From: Entoloma clypeatum
Lineage: Eukaryota > Basidiomycota > Agaricomycetes > Agaricales > Entolomataceae
DNA: 64,000 nt
Assembly (NCBI GenBank): GCA_963565915.1
Contig: OY751492.1
Location: forward strand, 1,054,001 to 1,118,000
Direction of reading: 5' to 3'
Both the position numbers and the translations under genes were made by a program. How positions within the stretch are numbered: position 1 is the first letter of the stretch; every line of letters starts with the position of its first letter. The notes under the pieces are model-generated. The model ran no database searches, was not told where the DNA came from, and saw only the letters and a list, made by a program, of their open reading frames with translations. Positions 30,960 through 41,663 of this stretch are shown here, in pieces.

Positions 30960-32060
30960 TGTCGGCTGTAATCCGTTTGACTCACATCGAATCCATGCTA
31001 AATTACACATTGCTAGTGATGTCTGCGCTTTGCAATCACTGCGATCAGTGACCTTCATCATCGCTTTATCTCCCTCACCCTCTCCTTCACTACCGTCTTC
31101 TCCGATCACGAGTGTCCTACAGCGGGCGTCACACAGAAGTGTGCCTTCTCTCTCTCCCCTGGCTCCCTCGCCATCTTCGAAAAGGGGCCCAAGTTTCAAA
31201 CACACAGAATTTAAAGCCGCCGATTTATCATCAATTTGGGAAGAAGAAAAAAAGATGCCCCTTGCAGAAAATGACCAGTCAACAATTGTACAGGGTGAAT
31301 GACACAAGGACACAACGACTGCATATAACGCACAGACGAGGGTGAGGGTGGACAGAACAAGTAAGTAAGCAATCGGGGGAAACTAATGTGAGACTAAACA
31401 ATATTCCGCGGCTGACAGTCGTGAGTTGGTCGTGAGTGTATACAACTTGTGAAGTGGCACTGCAGGCTTACCAGCATAAAGAGTGGAGGACTTGGCGTTT
31501 TTCAATACTACCAAAGGTAGGTCTACATATTCAGGTGAGTACACCGGTAATTCCAGCTGAGTCCTGCACAGGTCAGTAGCTCACCTTCATCACTTGCTGC
31601 CGTGCTTGGGACACGGACAACACCCTCCGAAACCACTCTTACATTTATAGGATTGTTTAGGACACCCGAGCGTACCACACACAGGGAATGACACTGCACA
31701 GGTGCTTGCAATGCATAGAGAGATGGAAAAGATCAGAGCAGGGGAGAAGTGCATCCTAGTAAGATCGTTTGTTGTTCGGAGGCGATGTGCAAAGATTTGA
31801 AGACTTGTTTCTGCAGATGACGAACGGCGGCCAGCATCTCCTTTATACCCGAACGATGATACCGGGTCGTCGACGGACAGTGAACATCCGAGGGAAAATG
31901 GACGAGATAGGTCGATATAGGGCCCGAAGTACCAATAACTGGAGGGCCAGCGCTGCATCCGAATGCAACTTCTCTGAGTCTCAGCGTGCCGCGTGAACCC
32001 GGGGGCGAGTAGGCAGAGTACATTGGTCATTGATGACATTGAAACGTTGATCGGGGATTT
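30960..32060 (-). repeat. peptide-gene repeat unit, copy 3
   Basis: Third copy of the unit, in tandem with copy 2. Landmarks in the distal part are GGGGCCCAAGTTTCAAACAC (31180-31200) and CAGTCAACAATTGTACAG. Around the gene they are the TTTATACCCGAACGATGATA promoter block and the AAGTGATGAAGG stop context. Confidence 0.7.
31590..31754 (-). CDS. small secreted cysteine-rich peptide 3 (altered cysteine pattern)
   Basis: A 54-residue frame, MHFSPALIFSISLCIASTCA then about 34 residues. Cysteines are C26, C31, C38, C45, C46 and C48. The central GC..C..GGCC core aligns with copies 1 and 2. The last two cysteines are replaced by a shorter C-P-K end, and one extra cysteine appears before the core, so the disulfide pattern must differ. 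The TATA box at 31841-31847 and the 5' leader are conserved. A possible intron starts just after the stop (GTGAGC, 31581). It appears to be an intact, diverged paralogue rather than a pseudogene. Confidence 0.65.
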   Translation of the reverse strand: MHFSPALIFSISLCIASTCAVSFPVCGTLGCPKQSYKCKSGFGGCCPCPKHGSK

Positions 32061-32329
32061 ACGCCCCTCCTGAGGATTGTCCTCGCCTTCAACGGGCAAG
32101 TGCCGCCGCCACGGAAGAGCGCATATTACGACTCCTCACCAGAAAACAGAATACAAGGCCCATCCTACCCATCCCCTTCACCGCTTTTTGAGTCACTTCG
32201 CTGTTCCTCCGCTCCCTCCGAGTCCTCGATTGGCACCTGCACCTATTCAAAAGCACGACCTGCGAACCGATTATCTCATGCTTACGGCACCGTTACGACA
32301 CTGCGTACACGTCTGTTGGTTGTGGTTGC

Positions 32330-32734
32330 TTGGTGTGTAGAACGTGGATGTTACTCGGATACCGCATATATCACGATGCGCGACATACACAACCGGGACA
32401 CAATGGTGTGGATGGTTGAATAATCCGATGCCCCTCGACGACGAATTCGGGTGAATCATACAGATCCGCCACCTCAGCCTTGACACGAACCCATAGGGTG
32501 ATCGCAGTAGCAGGGGTAGCAGACCTCGCAACCATGGTTGGAGCAAATGAAGTCGATTACGACGACGCCGTCACCACATCGGCCTAGGGTCGATATAACA
32601 CGGTAGGGGCGGCAGTTCTCGACTCGAATGTGGATGTGGAGGTTAGGCACCTCTGGGTCTATCTGCGTACTGGGATCCTCAACGTCGAGATGCCGACGTT
32701 TTTTGTCTGTCGCGCAAAGGACGCGGGTTGTCAA
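32330..32734 (-). pseudogene. broken copy of the two-motif zinc-binding gene
   Basis: A frame from 32734 to 32474 contains a motif C-SN-H-GCEV-C-YP-C-YCDHPMG that aligns with the first metal site of the gene at 24992-25409. The continuation homologous to its charged helix (RVKAEVADLYDSPEFVVEGHR) is present downstream but in another frame, so there is a one-base shift near 32480. The second metal site is reduced to a CPGCVC-like remnant and then stops. Confidence 0.6.
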
Positions 32735-32739
32735 AGTGG

Positions 32740-34121
32740 AAGTAGCAGGGCAAAGGCTATCCGTACTAGTAGGGACCGGGACAGCACACTGCGTGTTGTA
32801 CTATAACGAGAATTTTCAGGATATGTATGGACACTTTATGACAAAACCAAGAACCAATCATCGTCATTTGATTCGCGATACCCTAATTCAGTAACTACAA
32901 TTGTACATTCTTGGTGTCGGCCGCCTAGCAGCGGTCACCCTACAGTTGCAGACAACCAAACACGACAAAAATATTGACTGAGTTTTGTACCTTCCCACAA
33001 TTGTCGGATTTTTTTGAAAATAGCAGAAATGTGTTATTTGAGATCTACTGAAGTGATTTGCACGAGCCGATTTTGCTCAATGTCGAATTTTGGGCTTTGA
33101 CCCCCCAAAAATTGGCCAAACCATCAAAAAATTCACTAAAATCATGAAAAAATGCGGAATCAACTCCTTTTTGCGGGCAAGGGCCAGAGAACCTCCAAGT
33201 CGAGAATTGAGGCTGGTTGGGGATGTTGGTTGGTTGCCATTTCTGGTGAACAAGAGTAAGGTCGGAGGGTGGGATTGAGGGAGCGTGGACCGTACCTACG
33301 TAGAAGAGGCTGAAACTATGATGGTCTGCTTTCATGAATTGTCTGGTAAGTAGTGATCCTGACACTGAATTGACATCATAAGACATGAGCATGGTTTGAA
33401 GCGAGGCGGCTTGATGGAACGTATGTGGTTGGCGGCACTGGGCCTCGTTCCGCCTACATCGACACAAAAGTACAACTTTCAATTTGTTCGTTCCCTTCTT
33501 TCACCGACAATGCAGGCATCACCAGCAGAGGGAATTCCATCATCATCCCCAGACACATATATCCTGACTGTGGTGCCATAGGATGCGTACATGATGGGAG
33601 ATTGAACCGGATCCAAATTATTTGTATGCCAACTATATGAATGATGAAACAGAAAAAAATGTGTACTGGCGATGTCCAGACTGCCAGCCAGGTAGAGGCT
33701 GGAGGAGAAGGAGTGGGAGGTGGTGAAGGCAGAGGACATGATTATCGCTTCAAGGTTGGATGTGGTCTACTGTAGTATTACGACCGTAGGTTCACATAAC
33801 ACATAACACGGGGTCGTGAACTGAACCTATATGACCCTTGTAACACATAACATACCTCCATGAATATGTTCCAAAAGTAACATATTATTTATTTTTTCTG
33901 ACTACCAAATGCCAGAGGCTCTAGTGATTGGGATTCGGTGTTTTCCTGAGTCTGAATGCCATTTTTTGTGTGAATGGTGACAGGGTGGAATTTTTAAAGC
34001 CTTCAGGAGCACAAATTGAGAAGATTAACTGTTAAAAATGAATGAATTTCTGACTGTAATGCGTGACACGGGCTTGTGAACCCCACCAGATCTTCCCACA
34101 ACTTAAGCCAAATATGCCTTG
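32740..34121. other. gene-poor spacer
   Basis: About 1.4 kb without a recognisable gene. It contains a short run of (C)ATAACA repeats at 33790-33855 and AT-rich stretches. Open frames are short and lack codon structure or homology that I recognise. Confidence 0.45.
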
Positions 34122-34541
34122 TGTTAGAGTTTTTCGGCTCATCGTCCCCATCAAACATCGGCTATGAACCACGACTTCCTTTTGTGGATGTGCTCGGCGC
34201 GCCCATCAATTATACCAATGTGCAACGTACAATTCCAATTTTTCCTTTGCCAATACTACCCCATCCATCTGTTATTTCTTTCCTACGATACAATATCATT
34301 TCCTTTTGGTATCTACTGTATAGTCCCTGATCCCATTCATGATTGCATGTATATATACCTCAAACCTTATTCCAAACACCTCAGTTGTCCTGCGATCTGG
34401 ACATCTGAGGTGAGCCTAGTTTATTTTACCTCATCTCATTTTCCCTTACTCAAGTACCTCTTACTGTAGTTACACATTTACAGGTACTTGAATACAATCT
34501 TAGTTGTCCTGTGATCTGGACATCTGAGTTACACATTTACA
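34122..34541 (+). repeat. Copia-2 5' LTR
   Basis: It starts TGTTAGAGTTTTTCGG and ends CACATTTACA just before the primer-binding motif. The start is inferred because the 3' LTR is missing. It contains TATATATA (about 34349) and a 28-bp direct repeat (around 34382 and 34502, core GATCTGGACATCTGAG). Confidence 0.55.
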
Positions 34542-34648
34542 GGTTATGGGCCCCGACCCGTGCTGCTGAAGAGACAAACCCATATTTACTCACCCGATCC
34601 CGAAACTGAACCACCGAACCCTGAACCGACACTGAACCCTATCTACCA

Positions 34649-36330
34649 ATGTCTTCCCAACCTCCGTTGTTCCTACTCTCACCAGAGGCCAAGTTCAATG
34701 GGTCAAATTGGTCCCCATTCAAATCCACTATCATGAATGCTGCTAAAGCATGCGGCTGTGATGGCTACTTACTCGGCACAATCCCAAAGCCCCCGCCCCC
34801 ATCAGACCCCAGCATTCCCCAAAAACCAACGGCATTCTGGGGATCTATGACCCCTACTGAGGAGGAGTGGAGGCAGTGTGATGCATATGCCCTTGGCCTC
34901 ATCACCCTGAATGTCACAAACACTATTGGACTCGGCGTCAAGACGGACAACACCGCCGCAGATGCATGGAAGTCCCTCACTGATGTCCAGGACCTCAAGA
35001 CAGACATGGGTCACATGCTTGAACCCAGTGTGCCGCCACACAGGCCACACAATTGATAGATGTTTCAAGCCTGGGGGAGGAATGGAGGGTCAATACCCTG
35101 ATTGGTGGAAGAAGAAGGGAGGATCCACAAATGTGAATGCACCAACACCAGAGCCCAAGCCATTTGCAAACATCGCCTTTGTCCCACAGTCATCGTCGAT
35201 TGCCTATAGCGGCAGTGGCAAGTTCTATGCCTTCATGACACAGACACGAGGGCGCATCATTGATCCTAGTGTTGTTACATATGTGGATTTGGCCACTAGC
35301 GACCACTGCTTCATGCATGCATCTGACTTTACAACCTATGAACCATACAAGGTCAGTGGAAAGACGGCGACAAAAGGGGGAGAGTTCACTATACTGGGAA
35401 CAGGAAGAGTTACCAAGAGAGTTTTATATGACGGATGAATTATCACACTTACCTTTGATAAGGCATACCACTGTCCCAACCTCTCCCACAACCTCATTTC
35501 CATCAGCCACCTCGACAAAGCTGGATGCTTCAGCATGTTCGGCGGAGGGGGTGTCACTTTCCTGAACCCCTCAGGTACACCATTCATGTACGGCAAGGGT
35601 GTCGGCACCATGTATGAAGTGGAACTACACCCACCGACAGGCCCCATTAACGCAAAGTCCCACACAGCCTACAATGCCAAAACTGCCAATGCTGCATTGG
35701 AGGCAAGAGACACGGTACTGGCATTCGCCACACGCTCCCACACCAAGCGACTGGGTCACATCAGCTATGACATGGTTGAGAGAATGTGTTGCAAAGGAAT
35801 TGTCGACGGAATGGACATCACGACATATGAACACCAACCTGGCCAATGTGAGGACTGCATCATGGGGAAACATACACGATGACCATTCGACGGCAACACC
35901 CACCCAGTAACAGACATCTTGGAATGTGTTCAGATCAACCTGTGGGGGCCATCACACGTAGAATCAACGGGCGGGAAACAATACATGATGGAAGCTGTTG
36001 ATGCTTGCGGAGGACACACTGAAGCCTACTTCCTTGCGGACAAAGAGGCAGAGATGACCCTAACGGTACTGAAACACTATGTGGCATTAGCCGAGCGACA
36101 GATGGGGAAAAAGGTTAAATGCATACGCGTGGATGGAGGCGGAGAGTTCTGCAACAAGTTGTGGAAGGACTGGTATGAGGAGAGGGGTATTGTGCATGAG
36201 ACCACTACAGCCTACTCATCAGCATCCAATGGCATTGTCGAAAGGAGTCACCGCACTGTCATTGAACGTACTTGTGTCTTGATGGCAGAGAACAACTTCC
36301 CACCGTCAATGTGGTGTGAGCTGGCCACGA
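34649..36330 (+). pseudogene. Copia-2 Gag, protease and integrase remnant
   Basis: Gag starts MSSQPPLFLLSP and is open to about 35010. There the frame jumps into a zinc-knuckle piece (NPVCRHTGHTIDRC) in another frame, so much of gag is deleted. The protease triad region reads DLATSDHC instead of the usual DSGA-type motif. A TGA at 35436-35438 and another at 35880-35882 interrupt the frame. The integrase first aspartate appears as N (VQINLWGP), while RVDGGGEF and the glutamate in SNGIVERSHRT are kept. The frame is cut at 36330 by the GyA1 LTR. Inactive. Confidence 0.8.
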
Positions 36331-36635
36331 TGTTGAGGTGACGCTAAGTCAAACGACGTTGCGAGCCCAAACTTAGGAATGAAGTGGAAAGATGATAAGA
36401 GAACTGTATTGCCAAGAGACCCAGCGGGAATCTCAAGAGAACAAGCTATCGAATACAAGTGAAAGTACCCTACTTATATATGTAAATTCCATGAGGCTGC
36501 ATTGTGGCAGCGTCATGCTGCGCGATAATGGTAAGATGTCCTCATGTATGATATGACATAGATATGATAAGATCGAGATAAGATAAGATCGAGATAAGAT
36601 AAGATAAAGTGAAAAGTGAAAATACGATCATAACA
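36331..36635 (-). repeat. GyA1 3' LTR
   Basis: On the minus strand it starts TGTTATGATCG and ends CACCTCAACA. Next to it on the internal side lies the polypurine tract AGAAAGGGGGTAA (minus strand, 36636-36648). It contains extra copies of an ATAAGATCGAG unit compared with the other GyA LTRs. Confidence 0.9.
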
Positions 36636-36646
36636 TTACCCCCTTT

Positions 36647-39600
36647 CTAGATCTCGACTTCCAGGCGAGATATGATGTTGTCCAGGGTGTCCGTGAAATT
36701 CTCATATAGTTTAAATTCCAATCCTTCAAAGATGTTTGCGCGTAAGCGCCGGTGTGCATTCGGGTTTAATTTAAAGAAGTCCTCCACCGCTTCCTTGGCA
36801 TGTTCTAGGTGATCCTCGAGTTCCCACGTATTGTGGTCCTGAGTCAGACCCTCCCATTGCACTAAATATTCCAGCTTCCCTCTCTTCAACCTTGAGTCAA
36901 TAACTTTAGCGACATTGTACTCCTCTTCACCATTGATAACTATCGGGTTTGGTGCCTGCACCCTTTGTGATATAAGTAGTGGTTCTTTAAATAATCGGAC
37001 CCGTGATACATTGATGACCGGGTGGATTTTCCAAGTTTTTGGTAATTTAAGTTCTACAGCGTGTGACGAAATGATTTGGGTTATGGTATAGGGTCCAATC
37101 CATTGTTCGGCAAGTTTCTTTAAGGGTCGGTTCAACTTTAGGTCTTTAGTCGATAACCAAACTTTGTCGCCAACTTTGTAAACTGGTGCATCACCCCGTT
37201 TCAGGTTCACATACCATTCCATCTCTTCTCGTGCTTTTACTAGCGCTGCTTCTGCCTCCTCATGAATCTTCTTCATTCGCTCTGCAAATTCTTTTGCCGG
37301 TTCTGACTTTTCTGCCCTCCGAGGTTCTACGCCCATCCTAGGGTTAAACCCATAATTTACAAAGAATGGCGAAAACTGAGTTGCCGTGTGAATTTTATTA
37401 TTATAGGCGAACTCCGCGGTTGCCATCCATTCGGGCCAATCTGTTTGCCGATGGGAAATAAATGATCTTAGATATTGTTCCAACTCCTGGTTGATGCGTT
37501 CCGTCTGTCCGTCTGTTTGCGGATGATACGCCGTTGATAATTTAGTTGTGATCCCCAATATTTTATTTAGTTCCTTCATAAATATTGCCGCAAATTGTGG
37601 TCCTCGATCTGACGTTAATGATTCTGGCAATCCATGAAGTTTCCAGACTTCGTCCCGATATAGTTTAGCTAATCCTTCTGCTGAGACTTCATCGCGTGTT
37701 TTGATAAAGTGTGATTGCTTTGTTGATCTGCAAGCCACGACTAATACTGCGTTGTACCCCTGAGCTTCTGGGAGTCCTACGATAAAATCTGCTGTAACAT
37801 GTTTCCATGGTCCTGCATGTTCCGTGTTTGCTTTTAATTTACCGGCTAGCAGTTGAGGCACGTTTTTTGATCGTTGACATCTGTCGCAGCCCTCGACGTA
37901 TGCTTTGACCATGTTTGTAATACTAGGCCACCAATAATTTCGTGTAACCAATTCCAGGGTCTTCCACTGCCCTGGGTGTCCTGCAACTGGGTTGTCGTGG
38001 TGTAATTTAATTATTTCCTCCCTGAGTTCCTGACTTTTCGGAACATAAACCTTTCCTCTATGTAACCAGAGTCCCTGCTCTTCATGCCATTCATCTGCGC
38101 GCAATGTTTTGGTATTTGTTTTCTTTAACTCTTCCACTGCTTTCAACACTTGTTCGTCAAACTCTTTGGCATCCCTGATGCGTTTTAATAGTTTACTTTC
38201 TTCTCCATCAATAAGTATGTGACCTCGATCCATTGCTCGCAAGTGGAAGTATTCCGGTTTTAATAATGTTACGTCTTCGTTGTCATTTTCCACCCCCTTT
38301 CTATGATCGACCCTTCTCGAAAGAGCGTCCGCCTTTCCCATTGAGGTGCCAGCTTTGTGTATTAATTTAAAGTTGAAGCGTGTTAGATACAACGCCCAGC
38401 GTGCTTGTCTGCGATTAAGCTTTCGTCCCTGCATGAAGTATTCGAGGTTTTTATGATCGGTCCAGATCTCGACCTCATGTTTGGCTCCTTCAAGGTGGTG
38501 TCTCCATGCTTCCAGCGCTCGAATTATGCCCAGCATTTCTTTATCGTGTACGTCATAATTTCGTTCCACATCATTTAATCCTTTAGATAGAAAGGCACAT
38601 GGCCTCCATTTCTCATCCTCGCATTCCATAGATAGAATTGCTCCTGTAGCAAAGTCCGATGCGTCTGATTCTACTCTCAACTTCCGATCCGGATCGGGAG
38701 ATACTAATATAGGTGCCTCCGTAAATAATTTCTTTAGCATATCAAATGCTTCCTCCTGTTCCTCTTTCCAATTCCAGATTGTTTCTTTCCTTGTTAATTT
38801 ATGTAGTGGCCCTGCCACTTTAGAGAAGTCCTTGACAAATCTTCGATAGAAATTGGCCAATCCTAGAAACGACTGGACTTCTTTGACTTTTGTTGGTTTC
38901 GGCCATTGTTTGATGGCGTCTACTTTTGAAGGATCCATTCGAATTCCGTCTTTCCCAATAATTAACCCTAAGAACTCTATTTCGTCTCGGTCAAAGAAAC
39001 ATTTTCCTGGTTTTAAGAATAAGTCGTTTTCTCGTAATCTTTTTAGAATTTCCTCCACAATTTCACTGTGTCCTTTTTCTCCTTCAGTTGCTACCAATAT
39101 ATCATCGATATAGATGACTACGTCTCCTTGATCAATCAAGTCTCTAAATATGTCGTTCATCATAGTTTGAAACGTGCTTGGGGAATTATTTAATCCGAAG
39201 AACATGACTGTTGGTTCGAAAGCTCCATCTGGGGTTGTGAATGCCGCTTTCCACTCGTCTCCTTCTTTGATGCGTACATTGTTATACCCCCATCTGAGGT
39301 CCATTTTGGTAAACCTTTTCTTTCCCTTTAATTTATCGATCAATTCCGGAATCAACGGGAGTGGATAATTATTGCGAACGGTCCAGCTGTTAATGTGTCG
39401 GTAATCCTGTACCATTCGTTTCTTTCCGTCTTTTTTGGGTATAAAGAATACTGGCGAAGTTTGTGGTGACTTGGTAGGTCGAATATATCCTTTGCGTAAT
39501 TGATCGTTTACAAATTCGGATACTTCTTTCCTTTCATCCGGTGACAGGGGATAGACTTTGGCCTTTTTTGGTACGAAATCCGGTTTTAAGTCTATAGCGT

Positions 39601-40534
39601 GGTCCCATGGTTTCCTGACTGGTAATCTCTCCGATGCTTTCTTTTCAAAGACTGATAAATATTTGTGATATTTCCGGGGGACAACCTGTTCTGCCGGTAC
39701 TTCATCTGAGGGTTCTCCTTTGGCTGCCCTGAGCGTGTGGATTACTTCCTCCTCCATTTCTTCCTCATTTCCTTCTACTACTTCTTCCATTCTTCCGCCC
39801 CATCTGGTTCTTGCAGTTTTATTTAAATAACGTGTTCGACGCATGCCACATTCTTCTGGACATCTTGATAGTTTAATTTCCGCCTTTTCCCAATCGATTT
39901 CTGGATTATGGCGTTTCAGCCAGGTATGTCCAACAATAATTTTAGCTTTCCCTAGGTTGCATGCTTCAAACACTGCTATCTCCATGTGTCCTTTATACCG
40001 CATAGCCATGACTGCTTCATGCGTGATCGAACCTCCTTGGTTAAGCGTGCCATCAACGTTGTAGACCCGAATGGGGAAAGGTAGTTCCCTTAATTTAATG
40101 TTGTTCCTTTTGGCAAAGTCCAGATCTATGAACATCCCTGTCGCCCCTGAGTCTAATAATGCTTCAACATCAAATGTGCATTTGTCCTGCAACGTTTCCA
40201 GCATGATTTTCATCATAAGCTCCTTTTCCAAAGAAGTGGATCGAATAAAAGATGGTTCCCCCATAGAGTCCGTATGCCTAGTTAAATTATCTGATTCTTC
40301 GCAACAGGGAATTAAGCATTCATCCATAGGGGACAAACCAAGCCTCGTTGCCGAGGGCTCCCCAATGATATAGTTTACAAGTGTATCTAAGTCCGATTCA
40401 TCTGTGCTATTTTTTTGGGTTTTTACCTTTTTGGGTTTGTCCAATAGTATTTTATTGTATGTAACTGCTGCGTCCATAAGCTTTTGAAACCAAGAATTTA
40501 CAGTGTCTTTATGTATGTAAGAGTCTATAGGCAA
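36647..40534 (-). CDS. GyA1 Pol polyprotein (protease, RT, RNase H, integrase, chromodomain)
   Basis: An open frame of about 1295 residues with no ATG near its start (it opens at a TTG), so it is probably made by -1 frameshifting from gag. The protease has LLDSGATGMFID. The RT has the YIDDILVA box and FFGLNNSPSTFQ, and the RNase H has VESDASDFATGA. The integrase has an HHCC zinc finger (HHDNPVAGHPG..CDRCQRSK) and a core with D in ADFIVGLP, D in SDRGPQF and E in DGQTERINQE. The C-terminal chromodomain reads AKVIDSRLKRGKLEYLVQW. From 37059 to 39964 it is almost identical to GyA2 pol; outside that tract it diverges. Confidence 0.9.
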   Translation of the reverse strand: MPIDSYIHKDTVNSWFQKLMDAAVTYNKILLDKPKKVKTQKNSTDESDLDTLVNYIIGEPSATRLGLSPMDECLIPCCEESDNLTRHTDSMGEPSFIRSTSLEKELMMKIMLETLQDKCTFDVEALLDSGATGMFIDLDFAKRNNIKLRELPFPIRVYNVDGTLNQGGSITHEAVMAMRYKGHMEIAVFEACNLGKAKIIVGHTWLKRHNPEIDWEKAEIKLSRCPEECGMRRTRYLNKTARTRWGGRMEEVVEGNEEEMEEEVIHTLRAAKGEPSDEVPAEQVVPRKYHKYLSVFEKKASERLPVRKPWDHAIDLKPDFVPKKAKVYPLSPDERKEVSEFVNDQLRKGYIRPTKSPQTSPVFFIPKKDGKKRMVQDYRHINSWTVRNNYPLPLIPELIDKLKGKKRFTKMDLRWGYNNVRIKEGDEWKAAFTTPDGAFEPTVMFFGLNNSPSTFQTMMNDIFRDLIDQGDVVIYIDDILVATEGEKGHSEIVEEILKRLRENDLFLKPGKCFFDRDEIEFLGLIIGKDGIRMDPSKVDAIKQWPKPTKVKEVQSFLGLANFYRRFVKDFSKVAGPLHKLTRKETIWNWKEEQEEAFDMLKKLFTEAPILVSPDPDRKLRVESDASDFATGAILSMECEDEKWRPCAFLSKGLNDVERNYDVHDKEMLGIIRALEAWRHHLEGAKHEVEIWTDHKNLEYFMQGRKLNRRQARWALYLTRFNFKLIHKAGTSMGKADALSRRVDHRKGVENDNEDVTLLKPEYFHLRAMDRGHILIDGEESKLLKRIRDAKEFDEQVLKAVEELKKTNTKTLRADEWHEEQGLWLHRGKVYVPKSQELREEIIKLHHDNPVAGHPGQWKTLELVTRNYWWPSITNMVKAYVEGCDRCQRSKNVPQLLAGKLKANTEHAGPWKHVTADFIVGLPEAQGYNAVLVVACRSTKQSHFIKTRDEVSAEGLAKLYRDEVWKLHGLPESLTSDRGPQFAAIFMKELNKILGITTKLSTAYHPQTDGQTERINQELEQYLRSFISHRQTDWPEWMATAEFAYNNKIHTATQFSPFFVNYGFNPRMGVEPRRAEKSEPAKEFAERMKKIHEEAEAALVKAREEMEWYVNLKRGDAPVYKVGDKVWLSTKDLKLNRPLKKLAEQWIGPYTITQIISSHAVELKLPKTWKIHPVINVSRVRLFKEPLLISQRVQAPNPIVINGEEEYNVAKVIDSRLKRGKLEYLVQWEGLTQDHNTWELEDHLEHAKEAVEDFFKLNPNAHRRLRANIFEGLEFKLYENFTDTLDNIISRLEVEI

Positions 40535-40569
40535 TTGTTCATATCGATTTGTCAGAGCCAGCGGGGGAA

Positions 40570-41663
40570 TTACTGGTTGACGTTTACAAAATCCTGCTGC
40601 GCTGCAGCCTGTCCGTTGTTCTGAGCCAGTTGGCCCTGCTGTCCATTATTAGCTTGGCGCACTTGACGCCTCGCCTTGATCTGTCTCAAAATTTCCTCCT
40701 CTTGTTCGTCGATCTGTTCAATCATTGCTGCTTGTACCCTGCGCTGTGGCCGTCTGCAATCTCGGGCAAAATGCCCCTGTCCACTGCAGTTATAACAATT
40801 ACCAGGAGCGCGTCTCTGGTTCCTATCGACGTCCATTGCATTTCGATCCCGTCGTGGTTGCTGCTGTTGTTGTTGTTAACCGTTTTGTTGTTGAGGACGG
40901 TACCCCCCATTCTGTTGTTGCCCAAAGGGCCTCTGTTGCTCCTGTTGTCCATATGCGGGCCGATTGCCCCATGTGTTACGTTGTTGTCCAAAGTTATTGC
41001 CAGTCCTCATGCCTGGTCTTGCTGCGAAGGTTTCTTCCGCTCTGCCGATTGCCAAAATTTCTTCACAGGTGCCCTGCACCGTGGACTTTCTCCTTCCTTG
41101 CTGGAAGAGTTGTTGCATGATAGATTCCTTGGCGTTCCTTTCCAAGAGGGTTACACCGTGCCTTTCCTCGATCTTGCCCTTGATCACCAGGGTCCCAAAT
41201 TGCGTAATCCAATCATTGGTCTTCATTGAACCTTGCTTAAAGCTCTCGATTTTGGATCGGGCCCATTCGATCTCAGTGGTGGGGCGAAACCTCATTGTGA
41301 TTTCACTGACTAGCTCTCGGTATGTTGGCCAATCTTCTGATTCCATACATTGGTTCAAACGGGTTTCCCCGTAAACTCCTGCCATGGGACCGTCCAATCG
41401 CGACCACACTGCAATGCACACTTCTTCTTCTCCATTGAATAGCTCTCGGTTGACCCTGAGCCATGCGAGCATCTTAGTCCACCATACTGTGAACGTTGCT
41501 TTGGATCCATTGTATTTGCCGGGATCCGCGGCGACTTCTAATTTCCTTCCACGATTGTTGTTTTGTGGGGGGGGTGATTGAACAGTGCTATCGGAGGTAA
41601 GGGTGATGGTGCGTGGTGTTGTTCAAATTCTTCGTCGAATTGGGCGTTGGTGCCTTCGGCCAT
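40570..41663 (-). pseudogene. GyA1 gag, broken
   Basis: It starts MAEGTNAQFDEEF at 41663 and shifts frame at an 8-base C run (minus strand; 41567-41574). It then reads the normal Gag core (WWTKMLAWLRVNREL) until an in-frame TAA at 40876-40878. The zinc knuckle CYNCSGQGHFARDC follows in the same frame downstream, to the stop at 40570-40572. The frameshift and the nonsense codon mean no full Gag. GyA2 carries the intact version. Confidence 0.85.
40588..40594 (-). promoter_or_regulatory. GyA1 candidate -1 frameshift heptamer GGATTTT
   Basis: Read in the gag frame as G GAT TTT, 15 nt before the gag stop codon. The pol frame is the -1 frame here and lacks an ATG. GyC has the identical heptamer at the identical distance; GyA2 has GGGTTTT. 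Confidence 0.6.

Larger units (their letters stand above)
34122..36330 (+). mobile_element. Copia-2, left part (LTR, gag, protease, integrase), broken
   Basis: Left half of an old Ty1/copia element cut by GyA1 at 36331. It continues at 44144. The LTR (34122-34541) is followed by the same GGTTATGGGCCCC primer-binding motif as Copia-1, then decayed coding sequence. Confidence 0.8.

Noticed and set aside
36540..36620. GATAAGATCGA tandem repeats considered as a CRISPR-like or GATA-factor array
   Set aside because: It is a variable short tandem repeat within the GyA LTR; there are no unique spacers. Binding by a GATA factor is possible but cannot be shown here.
38853..40373. Plus-strand ORFs inside gypsy pol genes (also 52759-54279)
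   Set aside because: They are mirror frames of the pol coding strand and are duplicated only because pol is duplicated.
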